Source: Hyphomicrobiales bacterium (lineage in GTDB: Bacteria; Pseudomonadota; Alphaproteobacteria; Rhizobiales; Hyphomicrobiaceae). From it: a stretch of DNA of 6,513 nt. A model generated the notes under the pieces. That model was not told the origin of the DNA, searched no databases, and saw nothing but the letters and a program-made list of their open reading frames with translations. The stretch covers positions 1 to 6,513 of the forward strand of contig JAFKKW010000448.1 in NCBI GenBank assembly GCA_017304275.1, in the 5' to 3' direction. How positions within the stretch are numbered: the stretch's first letter is position 1; each line of letters starts with the position of its first letter. Shown in pieces: positions 1-5,867 of this stretch. A program made the translations under genes and the position numbers.

Positions 1-1810
1 GCGTGTCGGCGTAGGTGAGGCCGCGGTCGCCGTTGAGGACCCATTGGGCCTCTGGCGGCGGCTTGACATCCTCGACCTTGCGGCCGTTGAGCTCAACCAG
101 TCGGCCGCGCAGCATCGGCGCCTCGACGACATGAGCGCCCGGCGCCTCCTTCCGCACGATCTCGACAAGGCGCGCGGCGTCCGTCTTCGGCACGTCCAGC
201 AGAAAATGACTCGGGGCCTGCTGCGGGAGGCGGCTCGTCAACTCGTGCACGAGGGAGGCATCCGCCAGCGCGACGGCCACCAGGAGCGAGAGGCCGGCGC
301 CAAGCGAGATCACCACGGAGCGGGTCAGGCCTCCGGGTGCGCCGATGTTGCCGATGGCGAGCGCCAGCTCCGGCCAGCGGGGCCGTGGCAGGCGTCGCGC
401 CAGTCTGGTGATGAGACCGCCGAGGACGGTGAAGACGACGAAGACGAGAACGAGGGCGGCGCAGAAGTAAAACGCAATGCGGGCCGATTCCGCCATCATC
501 AGCACAAAGCCGAGCAGCGCCACAGCGACGGCGACGGTCAGCGCGATGATGCCGCCGCGCGGCCAGACGCGCTCGGGCGCCACCTCGTCGCGAAACAGCA
601 CCGACGGTTTGATCAGCTCCGCGCGGCCGAGCGGCCAGAGTGTGAACAAGAGCGCGACCAGAATGCCGTAGGTCGCACTGGCCAGGATGCTCGCGGCCGA
701 ATAGCTAAGCTCGGCCTTGACGGGCAGCAGGTCCCCGTACACGGCGATCAGGAAGCGCGGCGCCGAAAGACCGATGCCGAGCCCGACGGCGACGCCGATC
801 AGGGCAATCGCCAGCACCTGGACCAGGAAGATCATCAGGACCGTGCGGCTCGTGGCGCCGACCGTCTTCATGGTGGCGATGACGTTGCGGCGACGCTCGA
901 TGAACGTCGCGACCGCGCTGGCGATGCCGACGCCGCCCACGAGGAGCGCCGCGAGGCCGAGGAAGGTCAGAAACTGGCGCAGCCGATCGAGCGTGCGCGT
1001 GACCTGCGGCGAGGGATCGCGCCGGTCGGCGATGACGAAGCCCGATCCCGCCAACTCGGACTTGGCGGTGGCGCGGAATGCGGCCACGTCCTGCGGCCCG
1101 CCGTTCGCGTCGGGATCGAGCTTCAGCGCATAGCGCCAGCGCACCAGCGTGCCCGGCTGGACGAGGCCGGTTTTGACCAGCGTCGCTTCGGAGACGAAGA
1201 CGCGGGGGCCATAAGTCAGACGGTCGGCGACAGCGTCGGGCTCGCTCACCAGCGTCGCCTTGACGACGACCTCGGTCTCGCCGATGCGCATCCGATCGCC
1301 GACGGCTAGACCGAGCTGGCTCAGAAGCACGGGATCGACGACCGCGCCGTCGGGCGTTGCCATGGCCTCCGCAAACGGCGTGCCTTCGACCTCCACCGTG
1401 CCGGCGAGCGGATAGGCGGCGTCCACGGCCTTGACCTCGATGAGACCCTGCTGCTCGCCGTCGAGGCGGCGGGCCATCGTGCGCAGCGTCGCGGATTCGC
1501 TGATGCGGCCGTGGGCTGCGAGCCAATTCCTCTCCGCATCCGTCGCGCGGGCATGCATGCGCGAGAACGTCGCGTCGCCGCCGAGGATGACCTCGCCCTG
1601 GGTCTCGAAGCCCGCACGCAACGCGTCCGAGAGCGTGCTGACGGTCGCGATGACCGCGACGCCGAGAGCGACGCAGGCCATGAAGATGTAAAACCCGGAG
1701 AGCCCGGCGCGCAGCTCGCGGAGCGCGATGCCGAGCAGGCGCGACGTCGCAAGGCCGGATCGCGCCGGCCGGTCGGCCGCGCCGGGCTCCGTGGTTGTCG
1801 CCGTGGTCAT
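1..1810 (-). CDS. ybbP: FtsX-like ABC transporter permease, YbbP type (partial, C-terminus beyond the window)
   Basis: This is the inner-membrane permease subunit of a type VII (MacB/LolCDE/FtsX-like) ABC system. I translated the minus strand by hand from ATG 1810 and found about 603 codons without a stop up to the window edge. A cytoplasmic N-terminus with R-E-L-R near residues 31-34 leads into TM1 at about 39-61. A large extracytoplasmic domain follows to about 275. Further hydrophobic segments lie near 280-303, 320-345, 368-392, 417-440, 441-465 and 492-515, and a second soluble domain begins after that. The E-R-R-R-N...K-T-V-G-A-T segment after TM2 is the usual FtsX coupling region. The W-V-L-N-G-D-R-G-L-T-Y motif near the cut end is typical of YbbP-like proteins. 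Family members are about 800-850 residues, so roughly a quarter is missing. The start overlaps the stop of the ATPase gene (ATGA) with no strong ribosome site, so translation is probably coupled. The physiological substrate of YbbAP is not firmly established; lipid or hydrophobic cargo is an inference from tesA linkage. Confidence 0.92.
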   Translation of the reverse strand, partial: MTTATTTEPGAADRPARSGLATSRLLGIALRELRAGLSGFYIFMACVALGVAVIATVSTLSDALRAGFETQGEVILGGDATFSRMHARATDAERNWLAAHGRISESATLRTMARRLDGEQQGLIEVKAVDAAYPLAGTVEVEGTPFAEAMATPDGAVVDPVLLSQLGLAVGDRMRIGETEVVVKATLVSEPDAVADRLTYGPRVFVSEATLVKTGLVQPGTLVRWRYALKLDPDANGGPQDVAAFRATAKSELAGSGFVIADRRDPSPQVTRTLDRLRQFLTFLGLAALLVGGVGIASAVATFIERRRNVIATMKTVGATSRTVLMIFLVQVLAIALIGVAVGLGIGLSAPRFLIAVYGDLLPVKAELSYSAASILASATYGILVALLFTLWPLGRAELIKPSVLFRDEVAPERVWPRGGIIALTVAVAVALLGFVLMMAESARIAFYFCAALVLVFVVFTVLGGLITRLARRLPRPRWPELALAIGNIGAPGGLTRSVVISLGAGLSLLVAVALADASLVHELTSRLPQQAPSHFLLDVPKTDAARLVEIVRKEAPGAHVVEAPMLRGRLVELNGRKVEDVKPPPEAQWVLNGDRGLTYADT

Positions 1811-2502
1811 GCAGCCACCACCGTCTGCTCGTCGGCCACGATCTTGCCGTCGGCCATGCGGATGGTGCGCTCGCATTCCTTGGCGAGGCGTTCGTCGTGG
1901 GTGACGAGGACGAGGGTGGCGCCGCTCTTTCGCTTCAAGCCGAACAGCAGATCGACGACCTGGCGGCCGGTCTTGCCGTCCAGGTTGCCGGTAGGCTCGT
2001 CGGCCAGCAGCAGCTTCGGCTCCGGTGCGAGGGCGCGGGCCAGCGCGACCCGCTGCTGCTCACCGCCCGAAAGCTGGGCCGGAAAATGATCGAGGCGAAC
2101 GCCGAGGCCCACATCCGACAAAAGCGCGCGGGCGCGTTCGCGCGCGTCGATTTCGCCCGCGAACTCAAGCGGCAGCGCCACGTTCTCGAGCGCCGTCATG
2201 GTCGGGATCAGATGGAACGACTGGAAGACGATGCCGATATCCTCGCCGCGAGCGAGCGCCATGAGATCCTCGTCGAGGGCATTGAAATCACGGCCCGCAA
2301 CGTGCACATCCCCACTGGTGGCCCGCTCCAGGCCGGCCAGAATCATGAGCAAGGATGTTTTTCCCGACCCCGACGGACCGACGATGGCGAGCGACTGACC
2401 GCGCGCCACATCGAGCGAGATGCCCTTCAGGATCTCCACCAGGCCCGCCCGGCTTTCGAGGTTGAGCCGAACGTCGCTCAAGTGAATGATCGGCTGGGGC
2501 AC
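1807..2502 (-). CDS. ybbA: ABC transporter ATPase, YbbA/LolD type
   Basis: This 231-residue cytoplasmic ATPase powers the FtsX-like permease encoded next to it. The motifs are complete: Walker A G-P-S-G-S-G-K-T at 42-49, Q-loop Q94 in V-F-Q-S-F-H-L-I-P-T, signature L-S-G-G-E-Q-Q-R at 144-151, Walker B L-L-L-A-D-E at 164-169 followed by P-T-G-N-L-D, and H-loop H202. The F-H-L-I-P-T-M-T-A-L-E-N run is characteristic of the LolD/MacB/YbbA branch, and the length matches it. The start is GTG 2502: no in-frame ATG lies upstream within the divergent gap, and a GGAG sits 8 bases ahead. The stop overlaps the permease start by 4 bases. Divergent tesA on the other side reproduces the E. coli tesA/ybbA-ybbP arrangement, which favours YbbA over LolD. 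Confidence 0.95.
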   Translation of the reverse strand: MPQPIIHLSDVRLNLESRAGLVEILKGISLDVARGQSLAIVGPSGSGKTSLLMILAGLERATSGDVHVAGRDFNALDEDLMALARGEDIGIVFQSFHLIPTMTALENVALPLEFAGEIDARERARALLSDVGLGVRLDHFPAQLSGGEQQRVALARALAPEPKLLLADEPTGNLDGKTGRQVVDLLFGLKRKSGATLVLVTHDERLAKECERTIRMADGKIVADEQTVVAA

Positions 2503-2510
2503 GTCGGGGG

Positions 2511-2514
2511 CTCC
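2511..2514 (-). promoter_or_regulatory. Ribosome binding site deciding the ybbA GTG start
   Basis: GGAG on the minus strand lies 8 bases before GTG 2502. The frame stays open further upstream but offers no in-frame ATG, so this site is the main support for the GTG start. The nearby ATG at 2516 is in another frame. Confidence 0.6.
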
Positions 2515-2530
2515 ATCGGGCTGTCTGGGA

Positions 2531-2544
2531 CGAACATCTGTTCG
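2531..2544. promoter_or_regulatory. 14-base inverted repeat, candidate operator
   Basis: CGAACA-TC-TGTTCG is a perfect 6-base inverted repeat with a 2-base spacer. It has 28 bases to the ybbA start on one side and 29 to the tesA start on the other, so it sits at the centre of the divergent gap. It resembles the Gram-positive LexA box (GAAC-N4-GTTC) rather than the direct-repeat GTTC-N7-GTTC form usual in alphaproteobacteria, so LexA itself is doubtful. A local dimeric repressor is an alternative. Function is inference. Confidence 0.35.
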
Positions 2545-2562
2545 CGAGTGTCGAAGCGCGGT

Positions 2563-2566
2563 GAGG
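2563..2566 (+). promoter_or_regulatory. Ribosome binding site of tesA
   Basis: GAGG ends 7 bases before ATG 2574. This supports that start over the internal ATG at 2613, which has only a GGGG placed 4 bases upstream. Confidence 0.55.
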
Positions 2567-2573
2567 CAGAAAA

Positions 2574-3272
2574 ATGAAGGCAGTGCAAAGTGCTTCGAGC
2601 TTCCGGGGTCAAATGGTGCGGCTGATGGCGATCGTCAACCTCCTCGTGGCGGCGAGCTTCGGCGCTGCGCAAGCAGCGGACGACACTCAGCCGATCCGCA
2701 TCGTCGCCTTCGGCGACAGCCTGACGGCGGGTTATATGCTGCCGCCGTCCGATGCGTTTCCCGTCCAACTCGCGAAGGCGCTCGAAGCGAAGGGCGTGCA
2801 TGTCGACATCGCCAACGCCGGCGTGTCGGGGGATACGACGGCGGCGGGGCTCGAGCGCTTCGACTGGGCGATCCCCGAGGGCACGGAGGCGGTCATTGTC
2901 GAGCTGGGCGCGAACGATGCGCTGCGCGGCATCGATCCGGACGAGACGCGCAAGAACCTCGATGCGATCCTTGACCGGCTCAAGGCTCGCAACATCGACG
3001 TCCTGCTTGCGGGCATGGCTGCGCCGAAAAACTGGGGCAAGGAGTACGAGGCGCGCTTCGCGACGATCTACAGCGATCTTGCGGCCAAGCACGATGTGCT
3101 GCTCTATCCCTTCTTCCTTGAGGGGGTCGCGCTCGATGCCAAGCTCAACCTGCAGGACGGCCTGCATCCGACCGGCCAAGGCGTCGGCGTGGTCGTCTCC
3201 CATATCCTGCCGCAGGTCGAAGCGCTGATCGAGCGCGTGCGCGCGCGGCGGGCGGCGTCCTCCAAGTCCTGA
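2574..3272 (+). CDS. tesA: Periplasmic GDSL/SGNH esterase: acyl-CoA thioesterase I / lysophospholipase L1
   Basis: A 232-residue secreted serine hydrolase of the SGNH family. The E. coli homologue TesA hydrolyses acyl thioesters, lysophospholipids and some ester substrates in the periplasm. A signal peptide is visible: positively charged start, hydrophobic core at about 17-31 and an A-Q-A-A cleavage region at 32-35. All four SGNH blocks are present: F-G-D-S-L with nucleophile Ser49, Gly86 in V-S-G-D-T-T, Asn114 in G-A-N-D, and Asp195/His198 in D-G-L-H-P. The spacing of these residues agrees with E. coli TesA after its leader is removed. The gene is divergent from ybbA-ybbP as in E. coli and is followed 18 bases later by thpR, so the two may share a transcript. 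Natural substrate is not predictable from sequence. Confidence 0.95.
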   Translation: MKAVQSASSFRGQMVRLMAIVNLLVAASFGAAQAADDTQPIRIVAFGDSLTAGYMLPPSDAFPVQLAKALEAKGVHVDIANAGVSGDTTAAGLERFDWAIPEGTEAVIVELGANDALRGIDPDETRKNLDAILDRLKARNIDVLLAGMAAPKNWGKEYEARFATIYSDLAAKHDVLLYPFFLEGVALDAKLNLQDGLHPTGQGVGVVVSHILPQVEALIERVRARRAASSKS

Positions 3273-3290
3273 TCGCGAGCTTCCGCCGCC

Positions 3291-3860
3291 ATGCCCCGTC
3301 TCTTTACCGCTCTCCAACTACCGCCCGATCTTGCGGATGCGCTTGCCGAATTCGCCGTTCCACTCGCAGGAGCGCGCTGGATCGAGCCGCAGGACATGCA
3401 TCTCACACTGCGGTTCGTGGGCGATATCGACAATCTCGCGGCCGATGAGTTCCATGCGGCTCTGTCACGAATCGACGAGCCGGCGTTCACGCTGACGCTG
3501 TCGGGCTTCGGCGCATTCGGCGGACAGCAGCCGCGCACGCTATGGGCCGGGGTTGGCGACAATCCGTGGCTCGATGCGCTGGCGCGGGCCAACGACCGGG
3601 CCGCCCGCAGTGCCGGCTTGCCGCCCGACAAGCACGCCTTCAAGCCGCATGTGACGCTCGCACGCCTCAAGGGCACGCGGCCCGAGGCTGTGGCGCGCGT
3701 GCTGGGGCAGCTCGGTGCGTTCGCGAGCGCGCCGTTCCAAGTCGAGAGCTTCGCGTTGTTCTCGTCGCGTCCCAAAGTCGGCGGCGGGCCGTACGTGATC
3801 GAGGACACGTTCTCCCTGCGCGGGGCCGATTATGCAGGCTCGTGGGCCGGAGACCTCTGA
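3291..3860 (+). CDS. thpR: RNA 2',3'-cyclic phosphodiesterase (2H phosphoesterase, LigT/ThpR family)
   Basis: A 189-residue cytoplasmic 2H-family enzyme. Characterised members open 2',3'-cyclic phosphates on RNA to a 2'-phosphate and were first described as 2'-5' RNA ligases. The two signature motifs are intact: H-L-T-L at residues 37-40 and H-V-T-L at 120-123. The supporting family segments are also present: the N-terminal R-L-F-T-A-L, L-R-F-V-G after the first motif, F-G-x-F near 73-76, K-P-H before the second motif, and F-S-S-R-P near the C-terminus. The length is normal. The ATG at 3291 begins right at the conserved N-terminus, though its ribosome site is weak. The gene starts 18 bases after tesA and may depend on that transcript. 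The biological role in bacteria remains poorly defined. Confidence 0.93.
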   Translation: MPRLFTALQLPPDLADALAEFAVPLAGARWIEPQDMHLTLRFVGDIDNLAADEFHAALSRIDEPAFTLTLSGFGAFGGQQPRTLWAGVGDNPWLDALARANDRAARSAGLPPDKHAFKPHVTLARLKGTRPEAVARVLGQLGAFASAPFQVESFALFSSRPKVGGGPYVIEDTFSLRGADYAGSWAGDL

Positions 3861-3915
3861 CATCCGCTGACAAGAACAACGGCCTCTGATCATCACCCTC
3901 ATACAGGGCGCGCGG
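3861..3915. other. Short gap between thpR and the transporter gene
   Basis: These 55 bases hold no clear terminator hairpin and no gene. A CTGACA is repeated at 3857-3862 and 3867-3872. An AGGG at 3905-3908 lies 7 bases before the ATG at 3916. The gap could carry a promoter for the transporter, but I cannot point to a good -35/-10 pair. Confidence 0.4.
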
Positions 3916-5367
3916 ATGCCGCCGGTCTGGGTTATAGAACAGCACGACAACCTGGGGATGGGGGGCGAGGCCGTGCAGGACATCACAACCGATCGCGGCG
4001 TGCGCGAGGCCGCACCGGGCCGCGCGCTGATCTCCTGGGTGCTGTTCGACTGGGCGGCGCAGCCGTACTACACGCTGGTTCTCACCTTCCTGTTCGCGCC
4101 CTATTTCGCCAATGCCGTTGCCGCGACCCCGGCCGAGGGTCAGGCGCTATGGGGCTACGCCGCGGCGACCGCCGGCGTGATCATCGCCATCGGCAGTCCG
4201 TTCCTCGGCGCGATGGCCGATGGGCGCGGGCGTCGCAAACCCTGGATGGCGCTGTTTTCGGTGCTGTTCGTCGCCGGGCTCGCGATGCTGTGGCACGCGG
4301 TGCCCGGTGCGGACGCGGCGACGATCTTTCTTGTACTGGCGGCGTTCGTGGTCGCGACCGCGATGGCGGAGTTCACCACCGTTTTCACGAACGCGATCAT
4401 GCCGAGCCTGGTGCCGCATAGCCAGCTCGGACGGCTGTCCGGCACCGGATGGGCGGTCGGCTATGCCGGCGGGCTCGTGAGCCTCGCCATCATGGCCGGA
4501 CTCGTGGTGCCCGATCCCGTGACGGGCAAGACGCTGCTTGGCTTCGCGCCGTTGATCTCCCTCGACACCGCCGCGCGCGAAGGCGATCGCCTCGTGGGGC
4601 CGTTCGCGGCGGTCTGGTATGCGCTGTTCATGATTCCGTTCTTCCTGTTCGTGCCGGACAAGCGACCCAGTGTCGGCGCGAAGAGTGCGCGGGCGCCGCT
4701 GGCCGAGTTGTTGGAGACGCTCCGCTCCTTGCCGTCGCACCGCGACATGCTGCTGTTCCTCATCGCGCGCATGCTCTATGCGGACGGGCTCGCGGCGATC
4801 TTCGCGTTCGGAGGCATCTACGGCGCGGCGGTGTTCGGCTGGGGTGCGCTCGAGCTCGGACTGTTCGGCATCGTGCTGACGCTGACGGGCGTATTCGGGG
4901 CGCTAATCGGCGGCGTGCTCGACGACCGGATCGGATCGAAGACCGTCATCATCGTGTCGCTGCTGCTCCTGCTCGTCGGCGCGTTCGGCATCCTGTCGGT
5001 CGATCAGAGCCATGTGCTCTATGTCAGCGAGGTTGCTCCGAAGGGCGCGGGATCGGAGCCGTTCTCGTCGGCGGGCGAACAGGTCTTCCTCGCCTTCGCC
5101 GTGCTCGTCGGACTGGTCGCGGCACCCGTGCAGGCGGCGAGCCGCGCGCTGCTCGCCCGTCTCGCGCCGCCCGAGAAGATGACGCAGTACTTCGGACTGT
5201 TCGCCTTTTCCGGGAAGGTCACTGCGTTCATGGCGCCGCTGCTGGTCGCGATCGTGACGCAGGCGAGCGGAAGCCAGCGCATCGGCATGGCGTCGATCGC
5301 CGTGTTCCTAATCGTCGGGCTGGTGCTGATGCTCGGCGTGCGGGCGACATCGCGGCCGCCTGCTTAG
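3916..5367 (+). CDS. UMF1-type major facilitator superfamily transporter (Atg22-like)
   Basis: An integral membrane protein of up to 483 residues with about 11-12 hydrophobic segments. Family features are the early W-V-L-F-D-W-A-A-Q-P-Y-Y-T-L block (41-54) with A-P-Y-F-A in the first helix, and loop 2-3 motif A, D-G-R-G-R-R-K-P-W at 102-110. The duplicated half-domain shows D-D-R-I-G-S-K at 336-342, and an extended loop covers about 362-388. This pattern matches the bacterial UMF1 family related to Atg22. The substrate is unknown. The start is uncertain. ATG 3916 has AGGG 7 bases upstream but gives a 40-residue leader ahead of the first conserved block. ATG 3958 and GTG 3973 (preceded by a G-rich run at 3959-3970) would give the shorter leader usual for the family. 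The stop overlaps the convergent acetyltransferase stop by 4 bases. Confidence 0.88.
   Translation: MPPVWVIEQHDNLGMGGEAVQDITTDRGVREAAPGRALISWVLFDWAAQPYYTLVLTFLFAPYFANAVAATPAEGQALWGYAAATAGVIIAIGSPFLGAMADGRGRRKPWMALFSVLFVAGLAMLWHAVPGADAATIFLVLAAFVVATAMAEFTTVFTNAIMPSLVPHSQLGRLSGTGWAVGYAGGLVSLAIMAGLVVPDPVTGKTLLGFAPLISLDTAAREGDRLVGPFAAVWYALFMIPFFLFVPDKRPSVGAKSARAPLAELLETLRSLPSHRDMLLFLIARMLYADGLAAIFAFGGIYGAAVFGWGALELGLFGIVLTLTGVFGALIGGVLDDRIGSKTVIIVSLLLLLVGAFGILSVDQSHVLYVSEVAPKGAGSEPFSSAGEQVFLAFAVLVGLVAAPVQAASRALLARLAPPEKMTQYFGLFAFSGKVTAFMAPLLVAIVTQASGSQRIGMASIAVFLIVGLVLMLGVRATSRPPA
5364..5367. other. Interlocked convergent stop codons
   Basis: The bases TTAG hold the transporter's TAG on the plus strand and the acetyltransferase's TAA on the minus strand, a 4-base tail-to-tail overlap. 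No intergenic space remains for a bidirectional terminator, so each transcript must end inside or beyond the opposing gene. Confidence 0.9.
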
Positions 5368-5867
5368 GGGCGCTTGGACACCATGAACCAGGCGGGGCCG
5401 GTGTGGGGGTCGTGCCAGACGCTTTGCCAGCGAAAGCCCGCCTTCTCGTAGGCCCGCACGGCGCGCTCGTTCCTGACCGACGGGAAGATGCACACGGCGA
5501 CGGCGAGCGTGGTGGCAAACACCTCGTCGCGCAGCATGGCGAGTGCCGCTTGGCCGACGCCTTTGCCGCGATGCTCCTCGGCGGCGACGAAGAGGTCGAG
5601 ATCCCACGTGCCCGGCTCCAATTCGTCCGGCAAGTCGTCACCCCACAGCGTCGCATCGACGGCATGCGCGTAGCCCACGGGTGCGCCGTCCGCCTCGATC
5701 AGCCTGCAGATCGCGTGCTCGGCGCCGAGTGCGAGAGTGACCTCGGCCTCGGTGGCCGACATCGGTCCCCACCAATCCTGGACGTCCGGGCGCGCGAGCC
5801 AGCGGCGGATCAGGTCGAAATCCGCGCGCGTCGCGGGACGCAGCGTTATGCGCGGCGCGCCGGCCAT
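5364..5867 (-). CDS. GNAT-family N-acetyltransferase, AAC(6')-like
   Basis: A 167-residue cytoplasmic acetyltransferase that would transfer acetyl from acetyl-CoA. The acetyl-CoA pyrophosphate loop R-G-K-G-V-G lies near residues 100-105, and the N-x-x-A-x-x-x-Y-x-K-x-G-F motif near 133-145. The overall pattern resembles aminoglycoside 6'-N-acetyltransferases: T-L-R-P near the start, R-W-L-A-R-P then W-W-G, G-Y-A-H, D-L-D before the CoA loop, and G-P-A-W-F-M-V at the C-terminus. By memory alignment one acceptor-site Asp (in D-P before the N-x-x-A motif) is Phe here, so aminoglycosides may not be the substrate. I chose ATG 5867 because it overlaps the purH stop by one base (TGATG); a TTG at 5870 would add one residue. 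No clear ribosome site is seen, consistent with translational coupling to purH. Confidence 0.85.
   Translation of the reverse strand: MAGAPRITLRPATRADFDLIRRWLARPDVQDWWGPMSATEAEVTLALGAEHAICRLIEADGAPVGYAHAVDATLWGDDLPDELEPGTWDLDLFVAAEEHRGKGVGQAALAMLRDEVFATTLAVAVCIFPSVRNERAVRAYEKAGFRWQSVWHDPHTGPAWFMVSKRP

Larger units (their letters stand above)
2503..2573. promoter_or_regulatory. Divergent promoter region between ybbA and tesA
   Basis: These 71 bases separate two divergent start codons, so promoters for both directions must lie here or reach into the genes. I see no convincing sigma-70-type -35/-10 pair on either strand. The region holds the two ribosome binding sites near its ends and an inverted repeat in the middle. 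That promoters are present is inferred from gene orientation only. Confidence 0.6.

Noticed and set aside
44..1309. Long plus-strand open frame (421 codons) opposite the permease
   Set aside because: Its product is a low-complexity run of Arg, Asp, Glu, Gln and His with no domain, as expected from the complement of a GC-rich gene for a hydrophobic protein. The opposite strand encodes a continuous, recognisable FtsX-like permease.
1551..1560. Self-complementary GCATGCATGC in the permease gene
   Set aside because: It lies inside well-supported coding sequence, encoding M-H-A, with no second copy seen. A chance short palindrome is the simpler reading.
1795..2577. Plus-strand open frame (260 codons) opposite ybbA
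   Set aside because: The opposite strand carries every ABC ATPase motif in order, and this frame has no motif of its own.
2478..3317. Minus-strand open frame (279 codons) opposite tesA, crossing the divergent promoter region
   Set aside because: It is antisense to a complete SGNH esterase and runs through the regulatory gap. Its Arg/Asp-rich composition has no family resemblance.
3857..3872. CTGACA direct repeat as a -35 element or regulator site
   Set aside because: No acceptable -10 hexamer lies at the right distance from either copy, and the first copy overlaps the thpR stop codon.
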